From Alkalihalobacillus deserti (GTDB taxonomy: Bacteria; Bacillota; Bacilli; Bacillales; Bacillaceae_D), in assembly GCF_020734105.1 (NCBI RefSeq), contig NZ_JAJAFR010000020.1, positions 1 through 59,727 on the forward strand: a stretch of 59,727 nucleotides of DNA, in the 5' to 3' direction. Of the stretch, positions 1 through 8,730 are shown piece by piece. Position 1 is the stretch's first letter; each line of letters opens with the position of its first letter. Below the pieces are notes generated by a model. It saw nothing but the letters and a program-made list of their open reading frames with translations. It was not told the DNA's origin and made no database searches. The translations under genes were made by a program, and so were the position numbers.

Positions 1-83
1 AGCTCTTAATTAGTTCGCTCGACTTGCATGTATTAGGCACGCCGCCAGCGTTCGTCCTGAGCCAGGATCAAACTCTCCATAAA
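1..83 (-). rRNA. 16S ribosomal RNA, 5' end (partial)
   Basis: The reverse complement contains the conserved 16S start with the universal primer site AGAGTTTGATCCTGGCTCAG, followed by the usual GACGAACGCTGGCGGC stretch. The gene reads leftwards and continues beyond position 1, so only about the first 83 nucleotides are present. Two promoters and a boxA-like leader lie directly upstream on the same strand. Confidence 0.97.
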
Positions 84-188
84 AGTGCTTGATTTGTGCT
101 CAAACTGTATCGCTAACGATACGTTGTAATTTTACCAAATCACTTAAAATTGACGAGAAAATCATGTTTTCTCTTTTCGCTTGGCTTT

Positions 189-215
189 TGTTCAGTTTTC
201 AAAGAACTCGTTGTC
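189..215 (-). promoter_or_regulatory. rrn leader with boxA-like antitermination element
   Basis: On the minus strand the leader reads GTTCTTTGAAAACTGAAC, a sequence typically found ahead of 16S and 23S genes in bacilli and containing a boxA-like CTTTGA core. It lies between the promoters and the mature 16S end. The antitermination role is inferred from position and similarity. Confidence 0.55.
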
Positions 216-233
216 GTTCTTGGCGACTTTAAT

Positions 234-262
234 ATCATATCAATCAATGTAATAAAAGTCAA
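234..262 (-). promoter_or_regulatory. rRNA operon promoter, proximal (P2)
   Basis: The minus strand shows TTGACT, a 17-base spacer and TATGAT, preceded by a strongly A-rich stretch that could act as an UP element. It faces the 16S gene. This is a near-consensus sigma-A promoter. Confidence 0.8.
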
Positions 263-319
263 CATTTTTTTGAAAGTTTTTTTCTGAGATAAAAGATACT
301 TTCTTGAACAACGAGATTA

Positions 320-348
320 AATTTATCATTATCTCATCAAATAGTCAA
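320..348 (-). promoter_or_regulatory. rRNA operon promoter, distal (P1)
   Basis: A second minus-strand promoter reads TTGACT, a 17-base spacer, then TAAATT, about 86 bases upstream of the proximal one. Tandem promoters are normal for Bacillus rrn operons. The -10 is weaker than in the proximal promoter. Between here and the terminator at 536 I see no gene; a CTAGTTAACTAG palindrome at 520-531 is the only other feature. Confidence 0.65.
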
Positions 349-535
349 TGCTTTTTTACAAGAGATTATTAATTGTGCCATTTTTCATCTTTAATTCAAA
401 TCTCCTACCATCTCCAAAACAGAGGTTTTTACTTCAACCTCTCCCAGTAGCAAAGCATTTTTGCTATCATTTTAAACTTCTCATTCTTTCTTATTAATGA
501 TTCAAGACATAACCCTCGTCTAGTTAACTAGAGCA

Positions 536-574
536 GAAAAAGAACAGCCTTCATATAAAGGCTGTTCTTTTTCT
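536..574 (-). terminator. terminator downstream of pbuG (bidirectional)
   Basis: The arms AGAACAGCCTT and AAGGCTGTTCT are flanked by A and T runs on both sides, so it can work in both directions. It begins 8 bases after the pbuG stop codon and insulates it from the rrn promoters. Confidence 0.85.
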
Positions 575-581
575 AAAACGT

Positions 582-1883
582 TTACTCTGATAAGAAAATG
601 AAGTAAGCAAGGAAAACAAAGAACAAAGCATACATAATTGGATGAACTTCTTTTCCTTTTCCTTTTGCTAACATTGTTACTGGATATAATATAAAGCCCA
701 TTGCAATACCTGTAGCAATACTAGATGTCAATGGCATCGCAATAATTGTTAAGAAAGCAGGTACCGCAACTTCAAATCTCTTCCAGTCAATTAAACCTAG
801 CGAAGAAGCCATTAAAATACCTACAATAATCAACGCCGGGGCTGTTACCTGCGCAGTTACAACAGCAAGTAAAGGTGAGAAGAACAAGGCAACTATGAAC
901 AATAATGATGTCACAACAGATGTAAACCCTGTTCGTCCACCTGCCGCTACACCCGAAGTCGACTCAACGTACGCTGTCGTTGTAGACGTCCCCAAGATGG
1001 CCCCAATTGAAGTTGCACTAGAATCTGCAAGTAATGCTTTACCAGCACGCGGAAGCTTATTATCTTTTACAAATCCAGCTTGATTCGCAACTGCATAAAG
1101 CGTTCCAGCAGTATCAAAGAAGTCTACGAATAAGAACGTTAAAATAACGACTAGTAACTGCCAAGTGAAAATAGTTGACCAATCAAGCGCAAATGCTTGA
1201 CCAAAAGTTGGAGCCAAACTCGGTATTGCACCTACAATTGCTTGAGGAGGTGCAATGACCCCCGTTACCATACCAGCAATAGCTGTTAGAACCATACCGT
1301 AGAAAATTCCACCTTTAATCCCACGCACCATAAAAATAACGGTAATCACTATACCAAAAACAGCAACTAAAGTCGGCCCAGAAAGCATATGCCCTAGACT
1401 TACAGCAGTCGCCTCATCAGGAACAACAATGCCAGCCCCTTTTAAACCAATAAAAGCAATAAACAATCCAATACCGGCTGAAGCCGCGTATTTTAACTCA
1501 GAAGGAATGGCATTTATAATAACCTCACGAATTTTAAATAACGTAATAAGAATAAAAATAATACCCGAAACAAAAACACCGAATAATGCAACTTGCCATT
1601 CAATCCCCATGCCAAGAACAACCGAGTAAGTGAAGAATGCATTCAACCCCATACCTGGTGCAAGCGCAATTGGGTATTTAGCTAATACCCCCATGATTAA
1701 TGTTCCAATCGCTGCAGCTAAAGCCGTAGCAGTGAAAACAGCACCTAAATCCATTCCTGCATCTGACAAAATCATCGGATTAACAAATAGGATATAAGCC
1801 ATTGATAGGAACGTTGTTAATCCAGCTATCGACTCTCTTCTATATGTCGTACCATGTTCTTTAAACCCAAAATAACGATCCAT
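582..1883 (-). CDS. pbuG: guanine/hypoxanthine permease PbuG (NCS2/AzgA family)
   Basis: The 433-residue protein is an integral membrane purine:proton symporter that imports hypoxanthine and guanine. It is hydrophobic almost throughout, with about a dozen transmembrane segments. Family landmarks include the N-terminal YILFVNPMIL segment, the GMGLNAFF motif near residue 80 and FFDTAGT near residue 265. Length matches B. subtilis PbuG (about 440). The start follows a TTGGGGGAAAC ribosome binding site. A guanine riboswitch and intrinsic terminator sit in the leader, so expression should fall when guanine is plentiful. It follows guaA as in B. subtilis, but has its own promoter. Confidence 0.95.
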   Translation of the reverse strand: MDRYFGFKEHGTTYRRESIAGLTTFLSMAYILFVNPMILSDAGMDLGAVFTATALAAAIGTLIMGVLAKYPIALAPGMGLNAFFTYSVVLGMGIEWQVALFGVFVSGIIFILITLFKIREVIINAIPSELKYAASAGIGLFIAFIGLKGAGIVVPDEATAVSLGHMLSGPTLVAVFGIVITVIFMVRGIKGGIFYGMVLTAIAGMVTGVIAPPQAIVGAIPSLAPTFGQAFALDWSTIFTWQLLVVILTFLFVDFFDTAGTLYAVANQAGFVKDNKLPRAGKALLADSSATSIGAILGTSTTTAYVESTSGVAAGGRTGFTSVVTSLLFIVALFFSPLLAVVTAQVTAPALIIVGILMASSLGLIDWKRFEVAVPAFLTIIAMPLTSSIATGIAMGFILYPVTMLAKGKGKEVHPIMYALFFVFLAYFIFLSE

Positions 1884-1923
1884 TTTGTTTCCCCCAATAA
1901 ATTAGTCTTACTCGTAATATAAA

Positions 1924-1961
1924 CAAAAAAAAAGCTTCCCATGCATCTCGCTTGGAAGCTT
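1924..1961 (-). terminator. riboswitch expression-platform terminator, pbuG leader
   Basis: On the minus strand AAGCTTCC and GGAAGCTT form a stem followed by a run of T. It lies between the guanine aptamer and the pbuG start, where guanine binding is expected to favour termination. Confidence 0.8.
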
Positions 1962-2004
1962 AACTAACAAAAAATCGTATATTCCACAAATGGAACAGAT
2001 TGAT

Positions 2005-2078
2005 TTTTTCGTAGTCAAGCTCTTTACGGGATGCTCGGTAGAAACTCACAGACCATATCCCTGCAATTATACGAAAAG
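2005..2078 (-). ncRNA. guanine riboswitch aptamer (pbuG leader)
   Basis: The minus strand folds as a purine aptamer: P1 pairs TTTTCGTA with TACGAAAA, with the conserved core elements TATAAT, GATATGG, GTTTCTACC, CCGTAAA and TTGACTACG. The base just before the 3' P1 strand, equivalent to position 74 of the xpt aptamer, is C, which specifies guanine/hypoxanthine over adenine. It sits between the promoter at 2102-2130 and the terminator at 1924-1961. Confidence 0.93.
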
Positions 2079-2101
2079 AATACTATTCTTTCACGAGCAG
2101 A

Positions 2102-2130
2102 ATTGTATCAATCAATCTATTCATTGTCAA
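2102..2130 (-). promoter_or_regulatory. sigma-A promoter of pbuG
   Basis: The minus strand reads TTGACA, 17 bases, then TACAAT, placing the start of transcription just upstream of the guanine aptamer. The guaA terminator lies immediately before it. Confidence 0.85.
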
Positions 2131-2131
2131 C

Positions 2132-2174
2132 AAAAAATACGAACGTTTTCTGCTTTTTTTTATCAATCGTTCGT
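2132..2174 (-). terminator. terminator of guaA
   Basis: The arms ACGAACG and CGTTCGT enclose a long A-rich loop and are followed by six T on the minus strand. It lies 10 bases after the guaA stop. Confidence 0.6.
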
Positions 2175-2184
2175 GTTTATACTT

Positions 2185-3726
2185 TTATTCCCACTCAATT
2201 GTTGCTGGTGGCTTCGAAGTTACATCATAAACGACACGGTTTACATGTTTTACTTCATTGACAATTCTTGTTGAAATGATCTCAAGAACATCCCAAGGAA
2301 TACGCGCCCAATCCGAAGTCATACCATCAATTGACGTAACTGCTCGGATTCCTACCGTGTAATCATATGTTCTAGCATCACCCATAACCCCTACACTTCT
2401 CATGTTAGGAAGAGCCGTGAAGTACTGCCAAATTTCACGTTCAAGACCTGCTTTTTTGATTTCCTCACGTAAAATGGCATCTGATTCACGAACAATCTCT
2501 AACTTCTCATCCGTTATTTCCCCAAGCACACGAATTCCCAAACCAGGACCCGGGAATGGTTGACGCCAAACAATTTCATCTGCTATTCCGAGTTCCGCTC
2601 CAAGTTTTCGAACTTCATCTTTAAATAAAGTATTTAACGGCTCGATTAATTTAAAGCGCATATCTTCAGGCAGACCACCTACATTATGATGGGACTTAAT
2701 CGTTTGAGCTGTATCCGTACCACTCTCAACAATGTCAGTATAAAGTGTTCCTTGAGCTAGGAAATCCATGTCTTTTAACTTTCCAGCCTCTTCATCAAAA
2801 ACGTATATGAACTCATTTCCGATAATTTTACGTTTTTGTTCTGGATCCGTAACTCCTCTTAATTTACCTAAGAAACGGTCTTGTGCATCAATTTTAATCA
2901 CTTTCATATTAAAACCTTCACTAAACGTCTCCATCACACTTTCAGCTTCCCCTTTACGAAGAAGTCCATGATCAATAAACATACAAGTCAATTGTTCACC
3001 AATTGCTTTATGGATCAGAACAGCTACAACCGATGAATCAACACCGCCGCTTAACGCACAAAGAACCTGCTTGTCCCCTACTAGTTCACGAATTTTTTCC
3101 ATTTCGACTTCCACAAAGTTCTCCATCGACCATTCGCCTTTACAACCACAAATTTCAAAAGCAAAGTTTTTCAGCATCTCGTTTCCAAATTCTGAGTGCC
3201 GAACTTCTGGATGAAATTGAACTCCATACATACTTTGTTCTTCATTACTCATTGCTGCTACAGGAGTTGATGGGTTAAAGGCATCGACGACAAAGCCTGC
3301 AGGTGGAGCGGTAATTAAATCCCCATGACTCATCCAAGTTGATTGTTCAATTGGTAAGCCTCTGAAAATCTTTGATTGGTTTTCAACTTTAATGGTCGCT
3401 TTCCCATATTCACGATGATCCGCTGCATCGACTTTCCCACCAAAATGTTGAGTCATCAGCTGCATACCATAACAAATACCAAAAATAGGAATACCTAAAT
3501 CATAAATAGCAGGATCACACTTAGGAGCACCCTCCACATAAGCACTATTAGGTCCACCAGAGAAAATAATTCCTTTTGGATTCATCGCTTTAATTTCTTC
3601 TGCCGTTATCTTATTTGAGTGCAACTCACTATACACACCTAAATCCCGAATTCGTCTTGCGATTAATTGATTATATTGTCCTCCAAAATCAAGGACAATG
3701 ATCATTTCTTGGTTCAAATCCGTCAT
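2185..3726 (-). CDS. guaA: GMP synthase (glutamine-hydrolysing) GuaA
   Basis: Cytosolic enzyme making GMP from XMP, ATP and glutamine. The N-terminal class-I amidotransferase has the nucleophile Cys85 in GICYG and the partners His172 and Glu174 in QFHPE. The ATP-pyrophosphatase domain has the P-loop SGGVDSS at about 226, followed by the C-terminal dimerisation domain. I place the start at MTDLNQ (513 aa, the usual length), nine codons inside the longest frame, because AGGGTGGGAAAG lies just ahead of that ATG. A guanine riboswitch with terminator precedes it. Neighbours yebA and pbuG are as in B. subtilis. Confidence 0.96.
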   Translation of the reverse strand: MTDLNQEMIIVLDFGGQYNQLIARRIRDLGVYSELHSNKITAEEIKAMNPKGIIFSGGPNSAYVEGAPKCDPAIYDLGIPIFGICYGMQLMTQHFGGKVDAADHREYGKATIKVENQSKIFRGLPIEQSTWMSHGDLITAPPAGFVVDAFNPSTPVAAMSNEEQSMYGVQFHPEVRHSEFGNEMLKNFAFEICGCKGEWSMENFVEVEMEKIRELVGDKQVLCALSGGVDSSVVAVLIHKAIGEQLTCMFIDHGLLRKGEAESVMETFSEGFNMKVIKIDAQDRFLGKLRGVTDPEQKRKIIGNEFIYVFDEEAGKLKDMDFLAQGTLYTDIVESGTDTAQTIKSHHNVGGLPEDMRFKLIEPLNTLFKDEVRKLGAELGIADEIVWRQPFPGPGLGIRVLGEITDEKLEIVRESDAILREEIKKAGLEREIWQYFTALPNMRSVGVMGDARTYDYTVGIRAVTSIDGMTSDWARIPWDVLEIISTRIVNEVKHVNRVVYDVTSKPPATIEWE

Positions 3727-3800
3727 ACTTTCCCACCCTTTTTTTGTTTTCATCCATTCTACCTAATAAAAAAACTAGAATCCACCCATTGTCCAAAACA

Positions 3801-3827
3801 ATACAAAGGCAGAATTCTAGTTCTGCC
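3801..3827 (-). terminator. riboswitch expression-platform terminator, guaA leader
   Basis: The arms GGCAGAA and TTCTGCC with a T-rich tail lie just 3' of the aptamer on the minus strand. The 5' arm abuts the 3' strand of aptamer helix P1 (TATGAAGG), so ligand binding and terminator folding are directly coupled. Confidence 0.8.
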
Positions 3828-3896
3828 TTCATAGTCAGATTGTTTACGGTAATCTGGCAGAGACTCTCAGGCCATATTCCTAAGGATATACGAAGG
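3826..3896 (-). ncRNA. guanine riboswitch aptamer (guaA leader)
   Basis: On the minus strand P1 pairs CCTTCGTA with TATGAAGG around the conserved segments AATATGGCC, GTCTCTGCC and ACCGTAAA. The specificity base before the 3' P1 strand is C (GACTATG), the guanine type. It is a second copy of the switch at 2005-2078 with divergent stems and the same core. Confidence 0.93.
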
Positions 3897-3923
3897 TTTA
3901 TTCGTCAATTCACATTCTGATTA

Positions 3924-3952
3924 ATTCTATCAGTGACCTCGCACCCGGTCAA
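3924..3952 (-). promoter_or_regulatory. sigma-A promoter of guaA
   Basis: TTGACC, 17 bases, TAGAAT on the minus strand. The -35 box overlaps the last codons of the preceding transglutaminase gene, so guaA has its own riboswitch-controlled transcript. Confidence 0.8.
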
Positions 3953-6129
3953 GAATCGATTTTGCGAACGAATGTTATCCAGTTAGATTTTTGATTCGAC
4001 CAACTTGAATCCATTGATTGGCCACCATACATAATCTTTTCGTACTCAACTGTTAAACTCATCATTTCATTTGCAGAATATTGCTTATCCATTCTTTCCG
4101 CATATTCCCTAAGTGTTTCACCTTCTTGTCTCTTCCAACCAAGATACGTTAACAGCCAAAGTAGACGTTCATAAGCTTGAATAAAAGCTTTGTCATCATC
4201 ACGACGAGCAAACCTTGTTAATGTATAGTATCTGACAATCCGTTTATTTCTAAGCAGAACAAAAAGAAGAATTCCAACAACTGCTGCTACTAGTATCCAC
4301 GGCCCACCTGAGATAGTCCAATTTCCAGAAGCTCCGCCATTTGAAGACGTAGATGATTCATCATCGCTCTCTAGGTCAGCAAATACATCTTCCACCTCTG
4401 GTTCATTCTCAGATCCTGGTTCAACCGCTGTTTCTGCGTCTTCAATTTCCACTTCAGGCTCAATAAAATCAACATTATTATCAAACCCGCGTGTTGGCTC
4501 GAATGGTACCCAACCAACTTCAGGAAAATAAACTTCAACCCATGAGTGAGCATTTCCATTTGTCACCTGATAGACATCTCTTGTATCGTCAAGAGATTCA
4601 ATTACCTCTCCTTGTGTAAATCCTTTTGCCCACCTCGCCGGAATATCTAGAGTCCGTAACAAGACAATCATAGAAGTAGAGAAATTATCACAGTAACCTC
4701 GTTGCGTTTCAAACAAAAATTGATCGACATAATCTTCACCTTCTCTAGGCACAGGGACATCTACTGTCTCATATTGAAAATCTCCCAGACCAAAGAAAAG
4801 TTCCACTGCTTTTGCTCGATCATATCGATTGTCCGCATTTCCTGTAATTTCTAGCGCCAGTTTCGTAACTCGCTCAGGCAAATCATCAGGAAGTTGCGTA
4901 TAATATTGTTGAATCACTTGCGGGTCTTGTTCACTTGATAAACGAAGTCCTTCAATTTGGTAACTAGGATACCTATACTCGTAACGATAATTGGAAAGTT
5001 GAACAGCCTCCGTGCCATTATACGTACTAGCTTTACCAGTATAGGCATCTTGGAACAGATCAGCATTCCTTATTTGATCTGTAACTAGCAACTCACCAGG
5101 ATAAAATAAATGGTCAAAGAGAATTCCACCAGACTCATTTGTAAAAGCTAACTCTACCTCTAACTGCTCATGTGTAGCAATTGAAGGAGAAATGTCTAAC
5201 ATTGACTCTTTTTTCTCAAGAGGCGTTGTTGTATCCCACCCTCTACCTGTGTAAAAGTCTTTTGTCTCTCCACGCCAATAGTGTTCTTTGGTAGAAGCTG
5301 CATAAAAAACAGGCGTGTTGTCATCCAAAAAACCTCCACCAAGCCGTTCATCATTGTCTCCATAGCCAATTCTTTGGACCGGATCACCAATGCCACTCTC
5401 ACCCATACCAACAGCAGCACGTACAAAGGGTACAGGATCGCCCCATTGCGGTTCTAGCTTCGGAGAAAACAACCCTAGCACTCCACCTGCCCCTATCATG
5501 ATGACCAACAAGACAGCAAGTCGAACTGGCAAAAACTTAGGAGCAGAATAAGAAGGTTGCTGCTCAATCATTCGATACATTGTGACTAAACCTAGTAGCA
5601 AAAATCCAATGATAAAGGTGCGAATAATAGCAAAAGTTGCATCATAAATAGTAAATGTATCTATGACCGTTACATAAATAACGGTAAAAATAAGAAAAAA
5701 CAAGATTCTTCTAGCATGAACCGTCCAATAAAACAACAAATAACTCATGATAGATAAGAGTACAAAGAATAAAAAGCTACGAAACATATCTGTTAGCGCA
5801 TGCCAACCTCCAGTAAGCATTAATTCTATATTACCCTTAATATCAATCACAATGAGTCCAAGCCAGTCTAATGAAAAAAATCGACCTTCAAAAAAAACTA
5901 AATATAAACCGTAGAAGATAACAAATATTTTTAACAGCATTGAAAGAACAACAGGTAACTGTAAAAAAGTAATAAAAAAGAACACCGCTGTTACTAACAC
6001 AAAAACGTAGATAAACCCAGTATCTGTTACATGCGGGAGCGGCAAAAGCCATTCCAATAAAAGCAAGAAACTAAGGCCATAAAGAAGGAAATCCCTTCCA
6101 GATTCCATTTGCCTTTTTTCTATACGCAT
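3949..6129 (-). CDS. yebA: transglutaminase-like membrane protein (TgpA/YebA family)
   Basis: The 726-residue protein starts with about six membrane segments (residues 15-220), then an extracytoplasmic region with a transglutaminase-like core, and a last membrane segment near 630. The Cys-His pair is visible: Cys480 in RGYCDNFS and His528 in GNAHSWVEV. The third position, usually Asp, is Glu544 in VPFEPT. An acidic, Ser-rich stretch follows the core. It is the last gene of a yeaC-yeaD-yebA operon with a 19-base gap to yeaD. Proteins of this set are presumed to act on the envelope, but the substrate is unknown. Confidence 0.88.
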   Translation of the reverse strand: MRIEKRQMESGRDFLLYGLSFLLLLEWLLPLPHVTDTGFIYVFVLVTAVFFFITFLQLPVVLSMLLKIFVIFYGLYLVFFEGRFFSLDWLGLIVIDIKGNIELMLTGGWHALTDMFRSFLFFVLLSIMSYLLFYWTVHARRILFFLIFTVIYVTVIDTFTIYDATFAIIRTFIIGFLLLGLVTMYRMIEQQPSYSAPKFLPVRLAVLLVIMIGAGGVLGLFSPKLEPQWGDPVPFVRAAVGMGESGIGDPVQRIGYGDNDERLGGGFLDDNTPVFYAASTKEHYWRGETKDFYTGRGWDTTTPLEKKESMLDISPSIATHEQLEVELAFTNESGGILFDHLFYPGELLVTDQIRNADLFQDAYTGKASTYNGTEAVQLSNYRYEYRYPSYQIEGLRLSSEQDPQVIQQYYTQLPDDLPERVTKLALEITGNADNRYDRAKAVELFFGLGDFQYETVDVPVPREGEDYVDQFLFETQRGYCDNFSTSMIVLLRTLDIPARWAKGFTQGEVIESLDDTRDVYQVTNGNAHSWVEVYFPEVGWVPFEPTRGFDNNVDFIEPEVEIEDAETAVEPGSENEPEVEDVFADLESDDESSTSSNGGASGNWTISGGPWILVAAVVGILLFVLLRNKRIVRYYTLTRFARRDDDKAFIQAYERLLWLLTYLGWKRQEGETLREYAERMDKQYSANEMMSLTVEYEKIMYGGQSMDSSWSNQKSNWITFVRKIDS

Positions 6130-6148
6130 GACTCCGCCCCCCTCTTAA

Positions 6149-7303
6149 TTACTCATTTTTCATAAACACTGAAACTCCTAATTTCTCTAGTTGTTTCAAA
6201 AAAATTTGATCTTGATCGGTTATCGAAACCATACAAATCGTTAAAATGACATCCTGGTTTAACATCGTCTTACAAGCTTTAACAACCTGCTGATTTAATT
6301 CCGAACACACATAATATACATGCATTCCTTTCCAATCACGATAAATGACATCAATGATATTAACCGCTTGATTGATCGGTTCAGCCTTTGCTAATAAAAG
6401 TAAACCTTGTCCCACAGAGCGTTGCGTGACACTTACTGACATCCAATCGTGAAAGCGAACAGCTATTCTAGGTGGAGATTGCTTTTCCAAGAAAGTAGCG
6501 ACTAGTGAAGCTGCCAATTCGATTGAATGCTCGAACATTAATTCTGATCCAGGTTGACAGTAAGAGTCAAAGGCAACAATAATACCTTCACCTTGATAAG
6601 ATTCAAACTCCTTGGTCATTAAATGAGCTGAGCGAGCAGATTGCTTCCAGTCAATGGACGTCAGTCGGTCACCTGGCACATATTGCCGGACACCAGCAAG
6701 CGATCGATCCTCTTCAAAGGATTTCATAACTTGAAGTCCTTCCAACTGCCTCGGACTACCGTTAGCAGGAATTGACTTCAGCTTCTGAAAACGAGGATAG
6801 ACAAGGACCGTTGTTTCACAGTTTATGGTCGATGTTCGTTCAAACAACCCAAATAAATCACCAAATACCATTGTCAGTTTTTCAAAAGTATGACTTCCTC
6901 TTTTTACATCATACACCGTGTAAGAAAAGACTAGCCTCCTCTGAAAGGAGAAGAAAAAAAGCGAACCAGACTCTTTATAGTTTCCTAGTTTACGAGGAAT
7001 AACATCTTGAACACGAACAAAGAAAAAAGGTTGAAATGCACGCTTATGAATCGTTATTGTTAACGTAAGCTTTTCACCAACTTGTAAAACATCCTTACTG
7101 ACTAGGCGTTCTAGACGATCGATCCGAAACGGATAAATCGCAATTAAAATTGTAGAAACCAAAACAGTCATGACACTATAAAATAAAAACCAGCTAACAA
7201 AACCACCTTGAAACATCGAATAGGAAAAAACGGTTAAGACAAAACCAATTAGAAATAAAAACTTAAAATAAGGGCGTAATTTTACCAACAAATTCACATT
7301 CAC
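6149..7303 (-). CDS. yeaD: DUF58 domain protein (YeaD family)
   Basis: The protein is 384 residues with two N-terminal membrane segments (about 12-60) and a DUF58/vWA-like domain whose signature is visible as VPGDRLTSIDWKQSAR near 210. Such proteins partner with MoxR ATPases and transglutaminases. The start codon overlaps the end of the MoxR gene by 4 bases, so the two are translationally coupled. Molecular function is not established; a chaperone or metal-dependent assembly role with the MoxR partner is inference. Confidence 0.88.
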   Translation of the reverse strand: MNVNLLVKLRPYFKFLFLIGFVLTVFSYSMFQGGFVSWFLFYSVMTVLVSTILIAIYPFRIDRLERLVSKDVLQVGEKLTLTITIHKRAFQPFFFVRVQDVIPRKLGNYKESGSLFFFSFQRRLVFSYTVYDVKRGSHTFEKLTMVFGDLFGLFERTSTINCETTVLVYPRFQKLKSIPANGSPRQLEGLQVMKSFEEDRSLAGVRQYVPGDRLTSIDWKQSARSAHLMTKEFESYQGEGIIVAFDSYCQPGSELMFEHSIELAASLVATFLEKQSPPRIAVRFHDWMSVSVTQRSVGQGLLLLAKAEPINQAVNIIDVIYRDWKGMHVYYVCSELNQQVVKACKTMLNQDVILTICMVSITDQDQIFLKQLEKLGVSVFMKNE

Positions 7304-8259
7304 GAGCGAGTTAACTTTCTTTGATTGACCGGAATATTCACATGTTCAAGGATGGATTGGATCACTTCGTTAGCTGTCCGATTAGACATTCTACTTTCTG
7401 CTGTTAACGTCATGCGATGAGCCAAAACATAAGGAGCTAGAAGCTTGACATCATCCGGTATCACATATTCTCTCCCTTGTAAAAATGCATAAGCTTGAGA
7501 AGCTTTCATCAGCGCAATCGTCCCCCGAGGACTCACTCCTAATTCAACCGCTCTATCCTTTCTTGTTTCATGAACAAGATCAACCATATACATTTTCACT
7601 TCTTCACTAACAAGCGTGCTCGTGATTTCATCTTGAATAGCTATAACCTCATTTGTAGACATGACAGTTTCCAAGGATTCTAGCGGATGATGATGTTGCA
7701 ATCTATTTAGAACCTCAAGTTCCTCTAATTCGGTTGGATAACCTAGGTTTAACTTGATTAAAAATCGATCTAATTGCGCTTCTGGTAGCGGGAACGTTCC
7801 GGCATACTCAATTGGGTTCTGAGTCGCCATAACAAAAAACGGCTTCTCTAATTGAAGGGTTTCCCCATCAACGGTCACACTTCCTTCTTCTAAAGATTCT
7901 AATAAAGCCGACTGTGTCTTCGGCGATGTCCGGTTAATTTCATCAGCAAGCACGATATTGGCCATAATAGGACCTGCACGAAACTCAAACTGTTGCGAAC
8001 GCTGATTAAATATCGAAACCCCTGTCACATCTGAAGGTAAGAGATCAGGCGTAAATTGAATTCGTTTAAATTCCGCTCCAAGTGAACGCGCAATGGCTTT
8101 TACCATCATCGTTTTCCCGACACCTGGCACATCTTCAAGAAGAACATGCCCTCCTGCAAAAAGAGCAACCAGGCTTAGTTCAACTTCTTTTCGCTTTCCC
8201 ACCACGACTTTTTCAATATTGGTTATAACTTTCTCTATTTGATCACGCGATGTCACCAT
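7300..8259 (-). CDS. yeaC: MoxR-family AAA+ ATPase (YeaC)
   Basis: The 319-residue cytosolic AAA+ ATPase has Walker A PGVGKT at 45-50, Walker B LADEINR at 104-110, and the usual ATQNPIEYAGTFPLPEAQLDRF sensor region spanning about 150-170. The C-terminal lid follows. It is the first gene of the yeaC-yeaD-yebA operon, with ribosome binding site GGAGGCAGTTGC ahead of its ATG. MoxR ATPases act as chaperones for vWA-domain partners; here the DUF58 protein is the probable partner. Confidence 0.92.
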   Translation of the reverse strand: MVTSRDQIEKVITNIEKVVVGKRKEVELSLVALFAGGHVLLEDVPGVGKTMMVKAIARSLGAEFKRIQFTPDLLPSDVTGVSIFNQRSQQFEFRAGPIMANIVLADEINRTSPKTQSALLESLEEGSVTVDGETLQLEKPFFVMATQNPIEYAGTFPLPEAQLDRFLIKLNLGYPTELEELEVLNRLQHHHPLESLETVMSTNEVIAIQDEITSTLVSEEVKMYMVDLVHETRKDRAVELGVSPRGTIALMKASQAYAFLQGREYVIPDDVKLLAPYVLAHRMTLTAESRMSNRTANEVIQSILEHVNIPVNQRKLTRS

Positions 8260-8487
8260 GCAACTGCCTCCATTCTACTAAAAAAACAACTAGTTTCATC
8301 ATACCATTTCATTTTCGAAATAACGTTACAATTGCATTACCAATTTTTTGAGAGTAGATAGGGATATAGAATGTTTTATCGAATATATATAACACAATAT
8401 TTAAAATTCCTCGGTATACTTTCTTTCAAATTTCATATATTTATCTTTCAACCATGTTTGAGTATGAAAACTAAAAGGAGGGGTAAT

Positions 8488-8661
8488 ATGGGTCTTTGCT
8501 TATCACTCATAGTCATTGGACTCACTATAGGATTTGCTACATTTAGCTACTTTGGATTACTATTGGGATTGATCGTTGCATTACTAATTTCATTGATTAC
8601 AAATCAACTCATTTATAAAAAAAGCGTAGAAAACTCTCCTTCACATTTCAATTCTGATTGA
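8488..8661 (+). CDS. small membrane protein, 57 aa
   Basis: I do not recognise a family. The frame is open further upstream, but AAAAGGAGGGGTAAT sits directly before the ATG at 8488, giving a 57-residue protein. About 35 residues form one long or two short membrane segments rich in Leu, Ile and Gly, followed by a short polar tail with Lys-Lys-Ser. It is read in the same direction as the DHH gene, 68 bases further on, and its transcript would run into the inverted repeat that covers that gene's ribosome binding site. Confidence 0.6.
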   Translation: MGLCLSLIVIGLTIGFATFSYFGLLLGLIVALLISLITNQLIYKKSVENSPSHFNSD

Positions 8662-8679
8662 ATCCTTTTAGAATTATCG

Positions 8680-8730
8680 ATATTTCCTCCTCTCTAGTGC
8701 ATACTATTTAGTAAAAGGAGGAGGAAATAT
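8680..8730 (+). promoter_or_regulatory. hairpin sequestering the ribosome binding site of the DHH gene
   Basis: ATATTTCCTCCTC at 8680-8692 is the exact reverse complement of 8718-8730, which contains the AGGAGG ribosome binding site and the first two bases of the ATG at 8729. A transcript entering from upstream would form a 13-bp perfect stem with a 25-base loop and hide the start. The loop contains CATACTAT, which might be a -10 box; a transcript starting from it would lack the left arm. Confidence 0.7.

Noticed and set aside
520..531. CTAGTTAACTAG palindrome between pbuG and the rrn promoters
   Set aside because: It is short, lies downstream of both transcription units next to a terminator, and has no partner site; chance is enough in A+T-rich DNA.
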